The notes: generated from the sequence alone by a model not told the origin. A DNA stretch of 22,135 nt from JAUSFM01 sp964343705 (GCA_964343705.1 CAYFJX010000019.1:1-22135); one strand, 5' to 3'. Shown: positions 1 to 7,824, numbered from the stretch's first letter. Program-made: numbers and translations.

Positions 1-1014
1 ATATGCTGTAAGTATTGCTTTTTTATCCTTTGTTCGCAAAGCTTCATCATACCCACTCTGCTCAAGACCTGAATTAAGTACTCGATATGCAAGGTAATGG
101 CCAAGACACCGAGTTGTTTGAGCATGATGTGAAGATCCATTATGATTGTATACTTTGTCAGCAAGTGACTTCCCTTCTTTTTTTAGAAGCTCGGCACTTT
201 TTGCAGCGCCAACAAATACATTACTCGGCAGAAGAGCTTGATTCTGTATTCGTTGCAAGGAATATGCTTCCCACACCACTGCACTTAGTTCTCGTAAAAA
301 TTTTGAACGCCGTAATGGCTTGTGAGGATTTCCTAGTTGACGTTGCGCAACATGATAATTGTCTGTGACATAGTTAAGAACATGGAAAAATTCGTGATTT
401 GCACTAACACCTAACAGTACTTGCTTTTTTTCACCTGCAAGAAAACGTTCTACCCAACGCTTAGTGTTTAAATCAATAACATGTGAAAGATACCTTGCAG
501 AACTAATAGTATCTACTTGGTCAGATTGTCGCGGCTTTAATACAACATCAAGACTGGATAAAGGACCTTGTAGAATACGAGTGGTGTTTGCAACAGCTGG
601 TGTTACTTGATCTTGGGCAAAGTGCATAAAGTCATCTTCCTTGTTATCCAGTGATGCAAGATCAGATCTTGCAGTGGTGTGCACCCACATGCAATACTGC
701 CCAACACCTGGCGCATCAAAGGTTCCAATTCGTTTGATAAGACCTTGTTCTTGTTCTTCTTCAAACAATGAATTTTGTAAGCTTGCTTTTGCTTTGGTGT
801 AATCTTGTTTTGTTGCTGCAGCTATTGCCGCTTTTGTTTCATCAGTTAACACTTGTCCAGTATAAGAAATACGATCCCAGACACCATCTTCATGTGTGAC
901 AAAACGAGGCATGAGTTGAATACCTGCACAACCTGCAAGTGCAGGAGCTGCTGCTACAGCAGTGGGTACACCCGCCAGTCTTAGAAAGCCTCTTCGAGGC
1001 ATTACAACAGCCAT
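1..1014 (-). CDS. Tat-exported lipoprotein with HExxH zinc-peptidase motif (3' end outside window)
   Basis: An open frame of 338 codons runs from the ATG at 1014 to the window edge without a stop, so the C-terminus is missing. The N-terminus reads MAVVMPRRGFLRLAGVPTA, a twin-arginine signal (RRGFLRL). It is followed by an Ala-rich stretch and a lipobox-like LAGC near residue 29, so the protein is probably exported folded and lipid-anchored outside the cell. Residues 207-211 are HEFFH, the zinc-binding/catalytic HExxH motif of metallopeptidases. Glu242 and Glu249 lie 31-38 residues further on and are candidates for the third zinc ligand. A His-rich stretch (SSHHAQTTRCLGHY) follows near the window edge. 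I do not recognise the family; the peptidase role is inferred from the motif alone. It has its own promoter, so it is probably not co-transcribed with the MFS gene behind it. A second in-frame ATG at codon 5, just before the arginine pair, could also be the start. Confidence 0.8.
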   Translation of the reverse strand, partial: MAVVMPRRGFLRLAGVPTAVAAAPALAGCAGIQLMPRFVTHEDGVWDRISYTGQVLTDETKAAIAAATKQDYTKAKASLQNSLFEEEQEQGLIKRIGTFDAPGVGQYCMWVHTTARSDLASLDNKEDDFMHFAQDQVTPAVANTTRILQGPLSSLDVVLKPRQSDQVDTISSARYLSHVIDLNTKRWVERFLAGEKKQVLLGVSANHEFFHVLNYVTDNYHVAQRQLGNPHKPLRRSKFLRELSAVVWEAYSLQRIQNQALLPSNVFVGAAKSAELLKKEGKSLADKVYNHNGSSHHAQTTRCLGHYLAYRVLNSGLEQSGYDEALRTKDKKAILTAY

Positions 1015-1016
1015 TA

Positions 1017-1038
1017 ATAACCACCATTAGGTGGTTAT
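1017..1038. repeat. 9-bp inverted repeat between TATA box and start of the lipoprotein gene
   Basis: The arms ATAACCACC and GGTGGTTAT are perfect complements around an ATTA loop. The repeat fills the space between the TATA-like box (1036-1046) and the ATG at 1014. That is where a bound repressor would block archaeal RNA polymerase. In RNA the same arms would form a hairpin sequestering a GGTGG Shine-Dalgarno-like stretch. Which of these applies depends on where transcription starts. Confidence 0.6.
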
Positions 1039-1046
1039 ATTTAAGC
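1036..1046 (-). promoter_or_regulatory. TATA-like box for the Tat lipoprotein gene
   Basis: On the minus strand this reads GCTTAAATATA. It is centred about 27 bases upstream of the ATG at 1014, the spacing expected for a leaderless archaeal transcript. Confidence 0.55.
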
Positions 1047-1075
1047 TTTGGGGTGAAAACAGAGTAGAAAAGACC

Positions 1076-2260
1076 TCAGTCCAACAAGTGCTCTTCCCTT
1101 ACTTCACTTACAATGCTAAGCACAATGAGCACTAAACCAAGCACAACAAAAGCCTGATTCAATGAACGCTCAACAAGGAGACCTACAAGCGGATAGGATA
1201 CAAAGGCAAGGAATTTCTCACACATTGAAATAGTAGACATAACAGTAGTTCGGTTGTGCGATTCTATGTGTTTATGAAGGTAATTGTGAAACAAGTACTT
1301 TCTTGTCAGGCCAAATCCTCCAATAACCCAGATGAGAAAGACAACTGCAGCAATACTGTTTGTTAAACCCAACGTCATAAATGCTATACCAGAGAAAAGT
1401 GCACTGAGGAATAAGTAATTCTTTTTGGAACCAAAGAAGTTTTCAAGCCTGGCAAAGTTGTTCATGAATATAAGTTCAATTACCGTTATGCCTGCAAGCA
1501 CCCACCCAAACCACATGAGTTGTATATCAAGCTGTTTAAGCAGAGGCTGGTACATCCAAACAATAAAGAATATTAGTGCTGAAAACGTAACAGTATCAAA
1601 TGCAAGTACGCGTAAGATTTTGTGGCCGCGGAAGTATTTAACACCTCCTTTGAATACTTCAACGTATGATTTTCTGTGTTTTTTTCTTTTTTGTACTGGC
1701 TCTTTAAACGTAAAACAAAGGAAGAACGATAAACAAATAGGCACTGCCATGATAAGCATTGCAAAACGTAATCCTAAGCTCTGAGCAATCATACTTCCAA
1801 ACGGTGCTCCCACAGCAATGCCAATAACATCAAAACTTGATAACCGTCCTATAAACTTCTTTGACTTTTTCTCCTGCTTGATCTTTTTGAGGGAATCATA
1901 CATCAAAGACTGGTCTGCACCCGACATAAGTGCATACCCTGCACCCCACAATATCTCACCGAGAACAAAGAGGGCAAAATGAGGATATGATGTGTACACA
2001 AGTACTGCTGCTAATGTTGACAATGAAGCAAGAGCTAACGACACTCGCCTTCCAAAACGATCAGCAATAGCTCCAGTTGGAACTTCTAAAAGAAAAATAG
2101 ATGCTACAAAAATAGATTGCAGAATCATGATCTGAGTAAAACTTATGCCACCCCAGTCCATAAAAAACGGAACAAGAACACCACCTATAAAATCAAGATT
2201 CTTTAGAAATTTAAAGATATACAACTTCCAGATGTTTGCCTTGTATGCTTTGCGCGACAT
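1076..2260 (-). CDS. MFS-type transporter
   Basis: This 394-residue integral membrane protein has about 12 hydrophobic segments, the normal size and layout of a major facilitator superfamily permease. The diagnostic loop 2-3 motif is present as GAIADRFGRR, preceded by the segment FLLEVPTG that is common in MFS drug and sugar efflux-type proteins. A charged central loop (KEPVQKRKKHRKSY) separates the two six-helix halves. The substrate cannot be read from the sequence. The start MSRKAYKANIWKLY fits a short cytoplasmic N-terminus, and a TATA-like box stands 27 bases upstream, so it probably has its own leaderless mRNA although it follows the MutY-like gene closely on the same strand. Confidence 0.88.
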   Translation of the reverse strand: MSRKAYKANIWKLYIFKFLKNLDFIGGVLVPFFMDWGGISFTQIMILQSIFVASIFLLEVPTGAIADRFGRRVSLALASLSTLAAVLVYTSYPHFALFVLGEILWGAGYALMSGADQSLMYDSLKKIKQEKKSKKFIGRLSSFDVIGIAVGAPFGSMIAQSLGLRFAMLIMAVPICLSFFLCFTFKEPVQKRKKHRKSYVEVFKGGVKYFRGHKILRVLAFDTVTFSALIFFIVWMYQPLLKQLDIQLMWFGWVLAGITVIELIFMNNFARLENFFGSKKNYLFLSALFSGIAFMTLGLTNSIAAVVFLIWVIGGFGLTRKYLFHNYLHKHIESHNRTTVMSTISMCEKFLAFVSYPLVGLLVERSLNQAFVVLGLVLIVLSIVSEVREEHLLD

Positions 2261-2282
2261 ACCCTAAAAATAGAAGTAGAGA

Positions 2283-2291
2283 CTTATAAAT
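2283..2291 (-). promoter_or_regulatory. TATA-like box for the MFS gene
   Basis: The minus strand reads ATTTATAAG, centred 27 bases upstream of the ATG at 2260. It lies between the stop of the upstream glycosylase gene (2299) and the MFS start, so the MFS gene is probably an independent unit. Confidence 0.6.
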
Positions 2292-2298
2292 GTTACAG

Positions 2299-3106
2299 TT
2301 ATCCAAGTGAAAAAGTCTTTCCTGATTTCTTGATCATACCTTCTTTTTCTAGTTGAGCAAGATTCTTTTGAATACGATCTGGTTCAAGTGCCACTGCTTT
2401 GAGGATTGCATTTTCTGTCATACTTTTTTTACTCAAAGTGCGAATAATGGCACCACGCACTTGCCTGTTAGAACCTTCAAACTTACTTTGCTTAGTATAA
2501 TGCTTGCTTTTTTTGTTTGGATTGCCAAATTCTTTTTTGAGCTTGGTGCCATAGTCCATGAGTGCATTGTACCACTTACAGGAATTGTCCATATCAGCAG
2601 TTTGTTCAAGCACAGCGCGAATCTCATCGTCACTTACTTCACTTTTGTTTTTGAAAAAAGAATGAATGTACACTGTTCGCACATTGGTTTCAATAAAGAT
2701 AACTGGTTTGTTAAATGCAAATGCTGTTATTGAGCGTGCAGTTGCTGGTCCAATACCTGGTAAGTTTACCAATTCGCCTGGTTCATTGGAGAGGACAATC
2801 AGTAACAACCATTTCTGCAAGTTTCTTGAGACGCAGTCCACGGCTATTGTACCCAAGGCCTTGCCACAGACGTAAGACATCAGCAACTGTTGCATTGGCA
2901 AGTGCGGTAAAATCGGGGAATGCTTCAACAAAAGCTAGATACTTTGGAATCACACGGTCAACTTGTGTCTGTTGTAGCATTACTTCACTCACCACAATGT
3001 TGTAAGGCTCTGTTGTGTGACGCCAAGGCAAGTCCCTGCCATGAGTGTCATAGTGATTATAGATCTCCTTGCGGAAGTGTTTGATTTCAGAGGGTGTGAG
3101 TTTCAT
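2299..3106 (-). pseudogene. mutY: MutY-like HhH-GPD DNA glycosylase, split by a frameshift
   Basis: Two overlapping frames together make one glycosylase. The N-terminal part starts at ATG 3106 (MKLTPSEIKHF), contains LPWR and SEVMLQQTQV (the MutY catalytic-Glu region), and stops at 2783 after VVTDCPLQ. The C-terminal part continues in another frame from NEPGELVNLPGIGPATARS (the helix-hairpin-helix) to the stop at 2299. Skipping one base near 2788 rejoins them as DCPLNEPGEL. The protein would be about 268 residues. It differs from classical MutY: the residue aligned with the catalytic Asp is Glu (FIETNVRTV), and the four C-terminal Fe-S cysteines are absent. I recall bacterial relatives with the same two traits. 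Known MutY enzymes remove adenine opposite 8-oxoguanine; activity here is uncertain. The frameshift could be a sequencing error, in which case this is an intact gene. Confidence 0.82.
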
Positions 3107-3125
3107 GGAGTAAAAATACTTCAGG

Positions 3126-3136
3126 CTTATAAAAAA
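3126..3136 (-). promoter_or_regulatory. TATA-like box for the MutY-like gene
   Basis: The minus strand reads TTTTTTATAAG, about 24-27 bases upstream of the ATG at 3106. This supports 3106 as the start over the upstream in-frame ATG at 3253. Confidence 0.55.
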
Positions 3137-3179
3137 TTTATTATAATGCCGGAAATTCTTCGGTTTTGACGACGAAAAA

Positions 3180-3188
3180 CTTATAAAG
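3180..3188 (+). promoter_or_regulatory. TATA-like box for the small membrane protein at 3210
   Basis: CTTATAAAG is centred 26 bases upstream of the ATG at 3210, consistent with a leaderless transcript. With the box at 3126-3136 it forms a divergent promoter pair. Confidence 0.6.
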
Positions 3189-3209
3189 CATGAAACCAAT
3201 AAAGAACAT

Positions 3210-3518
3210 ATGAAAAAGTTAACATTCCGACAAAAAGACATGATCGCAGACATTATGATCTGGGGAGGATTAATTACATTATACCTTTGGATATTCCTTC
3301 GCTTAATTGGTGTAATCCAAACACCTCTTTGGTTGAAACTATTGCCCTATGGTGTTGCGGGGCTTTCCATCTTAGGCATTACCTATAAAGCAGGAAACTT
3401 TGTTGGTAAACTACAGAAAGACTTAGAATTCATTAAAAAACAGGCAATAAAGACAGATGAAAAGCTGGATGAACTACACCAAGATTTCCATACCCACATG
3501 AAAAAGCACCATGCTTGA
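3210..3518 (+). CDS. Small two-helix membrane protein, function unknown
   Basis: This 102-residue protein begins MKKLTFRQKDMIADIMI. It has two hydrophobic segments (about residues 14-34 and 40-60) and then a charged helical tail (FVGKLQKDLEFIKKQAIKTD) that looks like a short coiled coil and ends in a His-rich HTHMKKHHA. The layout is a membrane hairpin with a cytoplasmic helical tail. I do not recognise the family. The TATA-like box at the right distance and the convergent arrangement with the protease gene, six bases away, support a real gene. It diverges from the MutY-like gene but shares no obvious function with it. Confidence 0.72.
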   Translation: MKKLTFRQKDMIADIMIWGGLITLYLWIFLRLIGVIQTPLWLKLLPYGVAGLSILGITYKAGNFVGKLQKDLEFIKKQAIKTDEKLDELHQDFHTHMKKHHA

Positions 3519-3524
3519 ATGGCC

Positions 3525-6035
3525 CTAGTCTATCTCTCTCCACACAGCCTCAATTGCGTTTCCAAGAAGAAGACAGTCCTCTCCAGTTTCTCGATTGTAT
3601 AAGAAAACAGCATCAGTATCAAACCCATCAGGTCTTCCCCTATACACAATTAGTTGAGCGTCCGAGGAAAGGGGATTCACCCCAAAAAAAGGCGCCCCTC
3701 TTTCAACGACAAGATTATAAACACCATTTTGCTCTCTTACCATAATGCTATTTCCATTTCCAAAAATTACACTCCCATCAGTACCTGCATACGGATATGT
3801 GGGGGGATTGAAATCAACATTAACATCTTCTTCCATCACCTCCTCTTCAAAACGATTAGGAGGATCATAGTGAAACCTGCAAAGGCTGTCTAATGTTACA
3901 CGATTGTTACGTTCATGTGCACAAAAGTACTGCAATGTATTTTCATCTGACCACAAAGGAGTAGTAAGCTTTTTTTGAGGCATGTATGTCAAGACATCAT
4001 CAGAATCGAGTGGTTTAAAGGTAAAGGATTGATCTGAGTTGCCATTAAAGTCAGGATGGTGCTGCATAACAACAAGGACACTTCCTGAGGGTTGCCAACG
4101 TAGAGAAACAATGCGTGCTCGATTACCACCACCTTGAAAAACAAACTGAGGTGCGTGACCAGGTTCAACAACATACACCTGATCTTGTACTGTGTGATAG
4201 GCAATGCGACTGTCAGCAGGAGCTGGTTGCGGATCTTTCCCTTCTCCGATATGTATTATTGCTTGATCTCGCCAAAGTTTTATATTGTCATTTCTATCTT
4301 GGTACACAAATCCATCTCTATGGAATCGTAAAGATCTTTTTACCCCCTCAACATCAGTAAGAACCTCCATTTCTTTTTCACAAGACGCAGTAGTTTGAAT
4401 AGAATATACCTGCGCAACCCCACCGTGAGGAGGATTCACAATAGCGTAAAGTGAATATACATGGTGACTTTGCATATCACCTTCCCCTTCACCCTCACCT
4501 TCCCCAATCAGTTGTTCCTCTTCACCCTCTCCTTCACCAACCTCTGAAATAAGCTCGCCTTCCCCTTCACCACCAGGAACCACTGCAATTTCAACTTCCC
4601 CTTCACAATTAGTGACTGAACAAACCGCACGATATGCATTAATACGATGCCAAAGAAAAGCCCCTTCAATACCAGGATACGACACCCACACCTGGTCAGC
4701 AGATGCGCGCATAGTGATGTAAGCATCATCAGAAGACAAACCAAGTAACATAAGTGCTGCACCAAGACCAGTAACAAATGGTGCTGAATAAGAAGTTCCA
4801 CTGCTATAGGTATTTGTTATAAGTGCAATATGCTGCCCTGGTGCTGCCAGCCACCTTCCACCTTGTGTCCAGTAATTACTGTTAGTCCAACGTTCTTCAA
4901 CCCCATTTGATAATTGTGTTCCTCCCACAACAACAAGACCTGAAATAGAATTTAGATAATTTGTATTTTCTGCATTATTATTCGCAGCTGCAACAACAAG
5001 TTTTCCTGCAGCAACTACTTCCTCTATTTTTTGATGAAGAAACACCGCCTCAGGTTGAATCCCCACACTCATATTTACCGCTTTGATTTTATCCCTAAAA
5101 AGAACATCCACTAATGATGCTATAACTGCACCTTCACTAACATTGTCAAAAAAAGGACATAGTACATTGGCGTTTTGAACTTTATAAGCATAGATAGGAG
5201 CATTCGGCATCACCCCATTTAAACCAACCCCGTTATCTTGAGCAGCAATAATTCCTGCAACTGCATTTCCATGATCACCCTTTATACACAAGTGAGACGG
5301 TGAGAAATCATCATCATTATCAGCATAATCATATCCCTCGACAATGTTCAACTCTGGTGAATCAAAACCACTGTCAATCACTGCAATACCAGGGAGATCA
5401 TCAGCAAAAGATATAGCATGCAGCATTTGTGGAAGAGCAATCCGGTTGTAGGCCCACATATCTCCCCCTTCTTGTTCAGCTTGCTCATTGTCTGAATGGT
5501 CTGCAAAAGAGAGCAAGTGATGAATTCCAGTAATAACACCCTCTCCACTAAGTTGAGAGCGGATTCCTTCCCTTTCTTCCACAGTGTGTACTGGAAGATG
5601 TAACTCATATACATCTCCAAGCTTTGATACCAAAGATGTACTTAAAAACTCCGCGCTTTGTAAAGCCTGCTCCTTACCCTGAACAAAAACCCTATTTACA
5701 TACTCAGTTGCTTCTTCATTAAAAACTGCTTCAGTTGGCTCAACACCAAGCACAACCCCATTACCTTTATCAACTCGCTCCTGAACAAAATACTCTTCAA
5801 GTGCATGGTCAAGTCCACCTGATACAACTGGAGTATCTTCAGGCTCATCTTTAGGATCTTGATACGTAGATGAAGGTCCATCTGTATCACTACTAGTTGT
5901 ATCAACAACATCTGCGATTGAGTCTTTCCCTAAGTCAAATGGCTCTTGCTGGAATGATGACTTTTCCCCACAACCGCTGGTAAAAAGCATCACAGCTAGA
6001 GTTGCCGCACTAAAAAAATTCCTAAATTTCCTCAT
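3525..6035 (-). CDS. Subtilisin-family (S8) lipoprotein protease with Gly-Glu linker and beta-propeller-like C-terminus
   Basis: This 836-residue secreted protein has a lipoprotein signal peptide (hydrophobic residues 8-18, lipobox FTSGC with Cys22), a Ser/Thr/Asp/Glu-rich spacer to about residue 75, and a region to about 180 that may be a propeptide. The peptidase S8 domain spans about 195-470. The catalytic triad is visible: Asp221 in VIDSGFD, His255 in DHGNAVAG, Ser415 in GTSYSAPFVTG, with the oxyanion Asn near 352-354. After the domain comes a Glu/Gly-rich linker (about 488-520), then about 300 residues rich in beta strands with repeats such as SLRWQPSGSVLVVMQ that resemble TolB/WD-type propellers. 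It is likely a surface-anchored protease acting outside the cell. A TATA-like box lies upstream at 6058-6066. The catalytic domain is secure; the propeller and propeptide calls are inferences. Confidence 0.92.
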   Translation of the reverse strand: MRKFRNFFSAATLAVMLFTSGCGEKSSFQQEPFDLGKDSIADVVDTTSSDTDGPSSTYQDPKDEPEDTPVVSGGLDHALEEYFVQERVDKGNGVVLGVEPTEAVFNEEATEYVNRVFVQGKEQALQSAEFLSTSLVSKLGDVYELHLPVHTVEEREGIRSQLSGEGVITGIHHLLSFADHSDNEQAEQEGGDMWAYNRIALPQMLHAISFADDLPGIAVIDSGFDSPELNIVEGYDYADNDDDFSPSHLCIKGDHGNAVAGIIAAQDNGVGLNGVMPNAPIYAYKVQNANVLCPFFDNVSEGAVIASLVDVLFRDKIKAVNMSVGIQPEAVFLHQKIEEVVAAGKLVVAAANNNAENTNYLNSISGLVVVGGTQLSNGVEERWTNSNYWTQGGRWLAAPGQHIALITNTYSSGTSYSAPFVTGLGAALMLLGLSSDDAYITMRASADQVWVSYPGIEGAFLWHRINAYRAVCSVTNCEGEVEIAVVPGGEGEGELISEVGEGEGEEEQLIGEGEGEGEGDMQSHHVYSLYAIVNPPHGGVAQVYSIQTTASCEKEMEVLTDVEGVKRSLRFHRDGFVYQDRNDNIKLWRDQAIIHIGEGKDPQPAPADSRIAYHTVQDQVYVVEPGHAPQFVFQGGGNRARIVSLRWQPSGSVLVVMQHHPDFNGNSDQSFTFKPLDSDDVLTYMPQKKLTTPLWSDENTLQYFCAHERNNRVTLDSLCRFHYDPPNRFEEEVMEEDVNVDFNPPTYPYAGTDGSVIFGNGNSIMVREQNGVYNLVVERGAPFFGVNPLSSDAQLIVYRGRPDGFDTDAVFLYNRETGEDCLLLGNAIEAVWREID
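4479..4573. repeat. Low-complexity CCTTCCCCTTCACC-type repeat encoding the Gly-Glu linker
   Basis: Imperfect hexamers related to CCTTCC and CCTTCACC recur here. On the minus strand they code for GEGEGE runs in the protease linker, in three clusters. The repeat can change length by slippage without breaking the frame, since each unit is six bases. Confidence 0.8.
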
Positions 6036-6057
6036 ACTGACAAAGAAAGCAAAGAGA

Positions 6058-6066
6058 ATTTAATAA
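6058..6066 (-). promoter_or_regulatory. TATA-like box for the S8 protease gene
   Basis: The minus strand reads TTATTAAAT, centred about 27 bases upstream of the ATG at 6035. It is a weaker match to the archaeal consensus than the other boxes here. The divergent gene at 6124 has only a poor candidate (ACATATTA, near 6094-6101). Confidence 0.42.
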
Positions 6067-6123
6067 TGTTTGTAGTGTTAAGAACAACACAAAACATATT
6101 AAGCCAGCAACCTTCCTTTTCCT

Positions 6124-7023
6124 ATGGGAATTGACATACATGGTTACATAGAGGTTCGACACACCCAACCCCACAAATGGTGGGAAGCCATTGTAAACGC
6201 AGGGGAACTAGTAGGAAATCACGAAGTGCGTGGTGAACCAATTCTGGGTGTACACCCTTCAAAATATTACAGAAGCGTTGAACTTCGCGTCCCTAGAAGA
6301 CAACACTGGAAAGCTGTTCTTGACGTGCATAACATTATGGGTCTTGATCGTGATTATACTTTCTGGGGTTGTTTGTTTGGTGTTAAGAACACTGGCAACT
6401 TTAAACCCATTGCCGCAAACAGAGGTTTGCCCTCAACCAGGTCAGAGCTTGTTGGCAAAGAATGCAGAGAGCTAGGAAGATATGCAGCACATAGGACATG
6501 GATTACGCTCGATGAAATTCTTGCCATTGACTGGGAAGAACCTGCAGAAGAAGTAAGTGAGCATGTTCATGTATATGAGGTAAGGGATGATGGAAGTGAA
6601 GAGCTCTCTTGGCTTTACAGACTTGATTCTCAAAATGAAACCCTTACACAAGAAGAACAAGAAACATTAGGAAATAAAAGTCATGTATTTGAACAACGTA
6701 GGCAAACATATAGACTTGTACGAAAAGATGGGAGACGCAAAGTACATGCTGTGTATGCAAAAGTAGTTAAAGGTGAAACACAACAATATAGTGAGACATG
6801 GTACACCATGAAGGACCTCAAACTTCTCACTGATGATGAAAAAAAAGAGTTGAGAAACAATAAAGAATTAATAAAAGAAACAACCTATGTTCACCGGTAT
6901 GTGATACTCCAACGAAAAGATACTCTCACCCCTCGCTGGGAAATGCTCTTTGACACCATGAAACGTTTTGGTGAGCATTATGGTAATGAAAATGTTCGAT
7001 TAGTAGTGTGGTTTGATAGCTGA
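6124..7023 (+). CDS. Conserved hypothetical protein of the MGIDIH type
   Basis: This 299-residue soluble protein has no signal peptide or membrane helix. It starts MGIDIHGYIEVR and continues with YTFWGCLFGVKNTGNFKPI, AANRGLP and later RTWITLDEILAIDWEE. I associate this arrangement (MG-x-DIH start, LFG-x-RN, a Trp-rich region near residue 140) with uncharacterised proteins from bacteria and phages; no biochemical role is known to me. The early Asp and His could bind metal, but that is a guess. The second half is highly charged, with a Lys/Glu helix around residues 235-250. It diverges from the protease gene and converges with the TrmB gene, so it is a single-gene unit. A match to a mainly bacterial or phage family would suggest horizontal transfer. 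Confidence 0.75.
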   Translation: MGIDIHGYIEVRHTQPHKWWEAIVNAGELVGNHEVRGEPILGVHPSKYYRSVELRVPRRQHWKAVLDVHNIMGLDRDYTFWGCLFGVKNTGNFKPIAANRGLPSTRSELVGKECRELGRYAAHRTWITLDEILAIDWEEPAEEVSEHVHVYEVRDDGSEELSWLYRLDSQNETLTQEEQETLGNKSHVFEQRRQTYRLVRKDGRRKVHAVYAKVVKGETQQYSETWYTMKDLKLLTDDEKKELRNNKELIKETTYVHRYVILQRKDTLTPRWEMLFDTMKRFGEHYGNENVRLVVWFDS

Positions 7024-7034
7024 CTAAGATATAA

Positions 7035-7787
7035 TTACCAGGGATCCTTCCAGAAGTAGTTAAAGTACTTCATAAAGCTGTCTTTTATTTCCTTTGATTC
7101 AAGAACAAAGGCAAAGCTCTGTTTGCTCCATAAAACTTGGGCTACTTTGTTGCCAAACATTATAATGACCATGGGTGAACGTAGATCTTTTGGAAGTGCG
7201 CAGTATTTGTAATAGTTTTTTTTATGAAGTGCAAGCTTTCCTGGAAGTAAGCCTTGAAGATGTGTTCCATAATCTACAAGGTCATACATAATTCTCTTTT
7301 TTTCAACACGTTTTTTCATCCAGTGATGAAACCAACGTTTCATAGAAGGAGTTGTAGAAACTTCAACGCCACTATTACCACCAATCCAGTACGTTGCTTT
7401 ATGACCAAGTGCCTCGTTAAGCAGTGCTTTCATTGCTTCATTGCCACGATATACTTCAGCACCAATGGGTGGTTTTGCAAAGTTAAATAAGTCATTTATT
7501 TCTGGAAGCTTGTTTTGCAACTTTGCAAGCTCTTCTTGCTTTTTGTCAATAGCTTCACCAAGATTTTTTGGGTGAGTACACTGATAAGTACGCTTGCCTT
7601 TCTCAACAATATAGCTGATAAAGCCTTTCTCTATCAGCTTGTTGAGAACATCGTAGATAGCTCTTCGCTCAAGGCCTGTTTTTTCTTGAATACCCTGAAT
7701 ACCTGTGTTGCCAAGGTCCAACACAGCACCAAATACTTTAACCTGGCCATCACTCAGGCCTACTTCTTTGAGTTCTGAGAGGTCCAT
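7035..7787 (-). CDS. TrmB-family transcriptional regulator
   Basis: This 250-residue protein starts MDLSELKEVGLSDGQVKVF. An N-terminal winged helix-turn-helix (about residues 10-70) contains the TrmB signature GLERRAIYDVLNKLIEKGF. A short coiled coil (AIDKKQEELAKLQNKLPEI) follows, then a C-terminal effector-like domain with EVYRGNEAMKALLNEAL and FGNKVAQVLWSKQSFAFVLE. Members bind DNA as dimers and often sense sugars or other metabolites; the ligand here is unknown. An in-frame ATG exists at 7808, but I chose 7787 because a TATA-like box is centred 27 bases upstream of it and the family's N-terminus begins at this Met. A perfect palindrome just behind that box suggests autoregulation and control of the divergent genes at 7854-8187. 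Confidence 0.9.
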   Translation of the reverse strand: MDLSELKEVGLSDGQVKVFGAVLDLGNTGIQGIQEKTGLERRAIYDVLNKLIEKGFISYIVEKGKRTYQCTHPKNLGEAIDKKQEELAKLQNKLPEINDLFNFAKPPIGAEVYRGNEAMKALLNEALGHKATYWIGGNSGVEVSTTPSMKRWFHHWMKKRVEKKRIMYDLVDYGTHLQGLLPGKLALHKKNYYKYCALPKDLRSPMVIIMFGNKVAQVLWSKQSFAFVLESKEIKDSFMKYFNYFWKDPW

Positions 7788-7810
7788 GCCCCGATAATAA
7801 CAGCGCAAGT

Positions 7811-7818
7811 ATATAAAT
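7811..7818 (-). promoter_or_regulatory. TATA-like box for the TrmB-type gene
   Basis: The minus strand reads ATTTATAT, centred 27-28 bases upstream of the ATG at 7787. This is the strongest argument for 7787 over 7808 as the start. Confidence 0.62.
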
Positions 7819-7824
7819 ATTATA

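Noticed and set aside
87..368. 93-codon plus-strand frame near the left edge
   Set aside because: It is antisense to the well-supported Tat-lipoprotein gene and shows no protein-like features.
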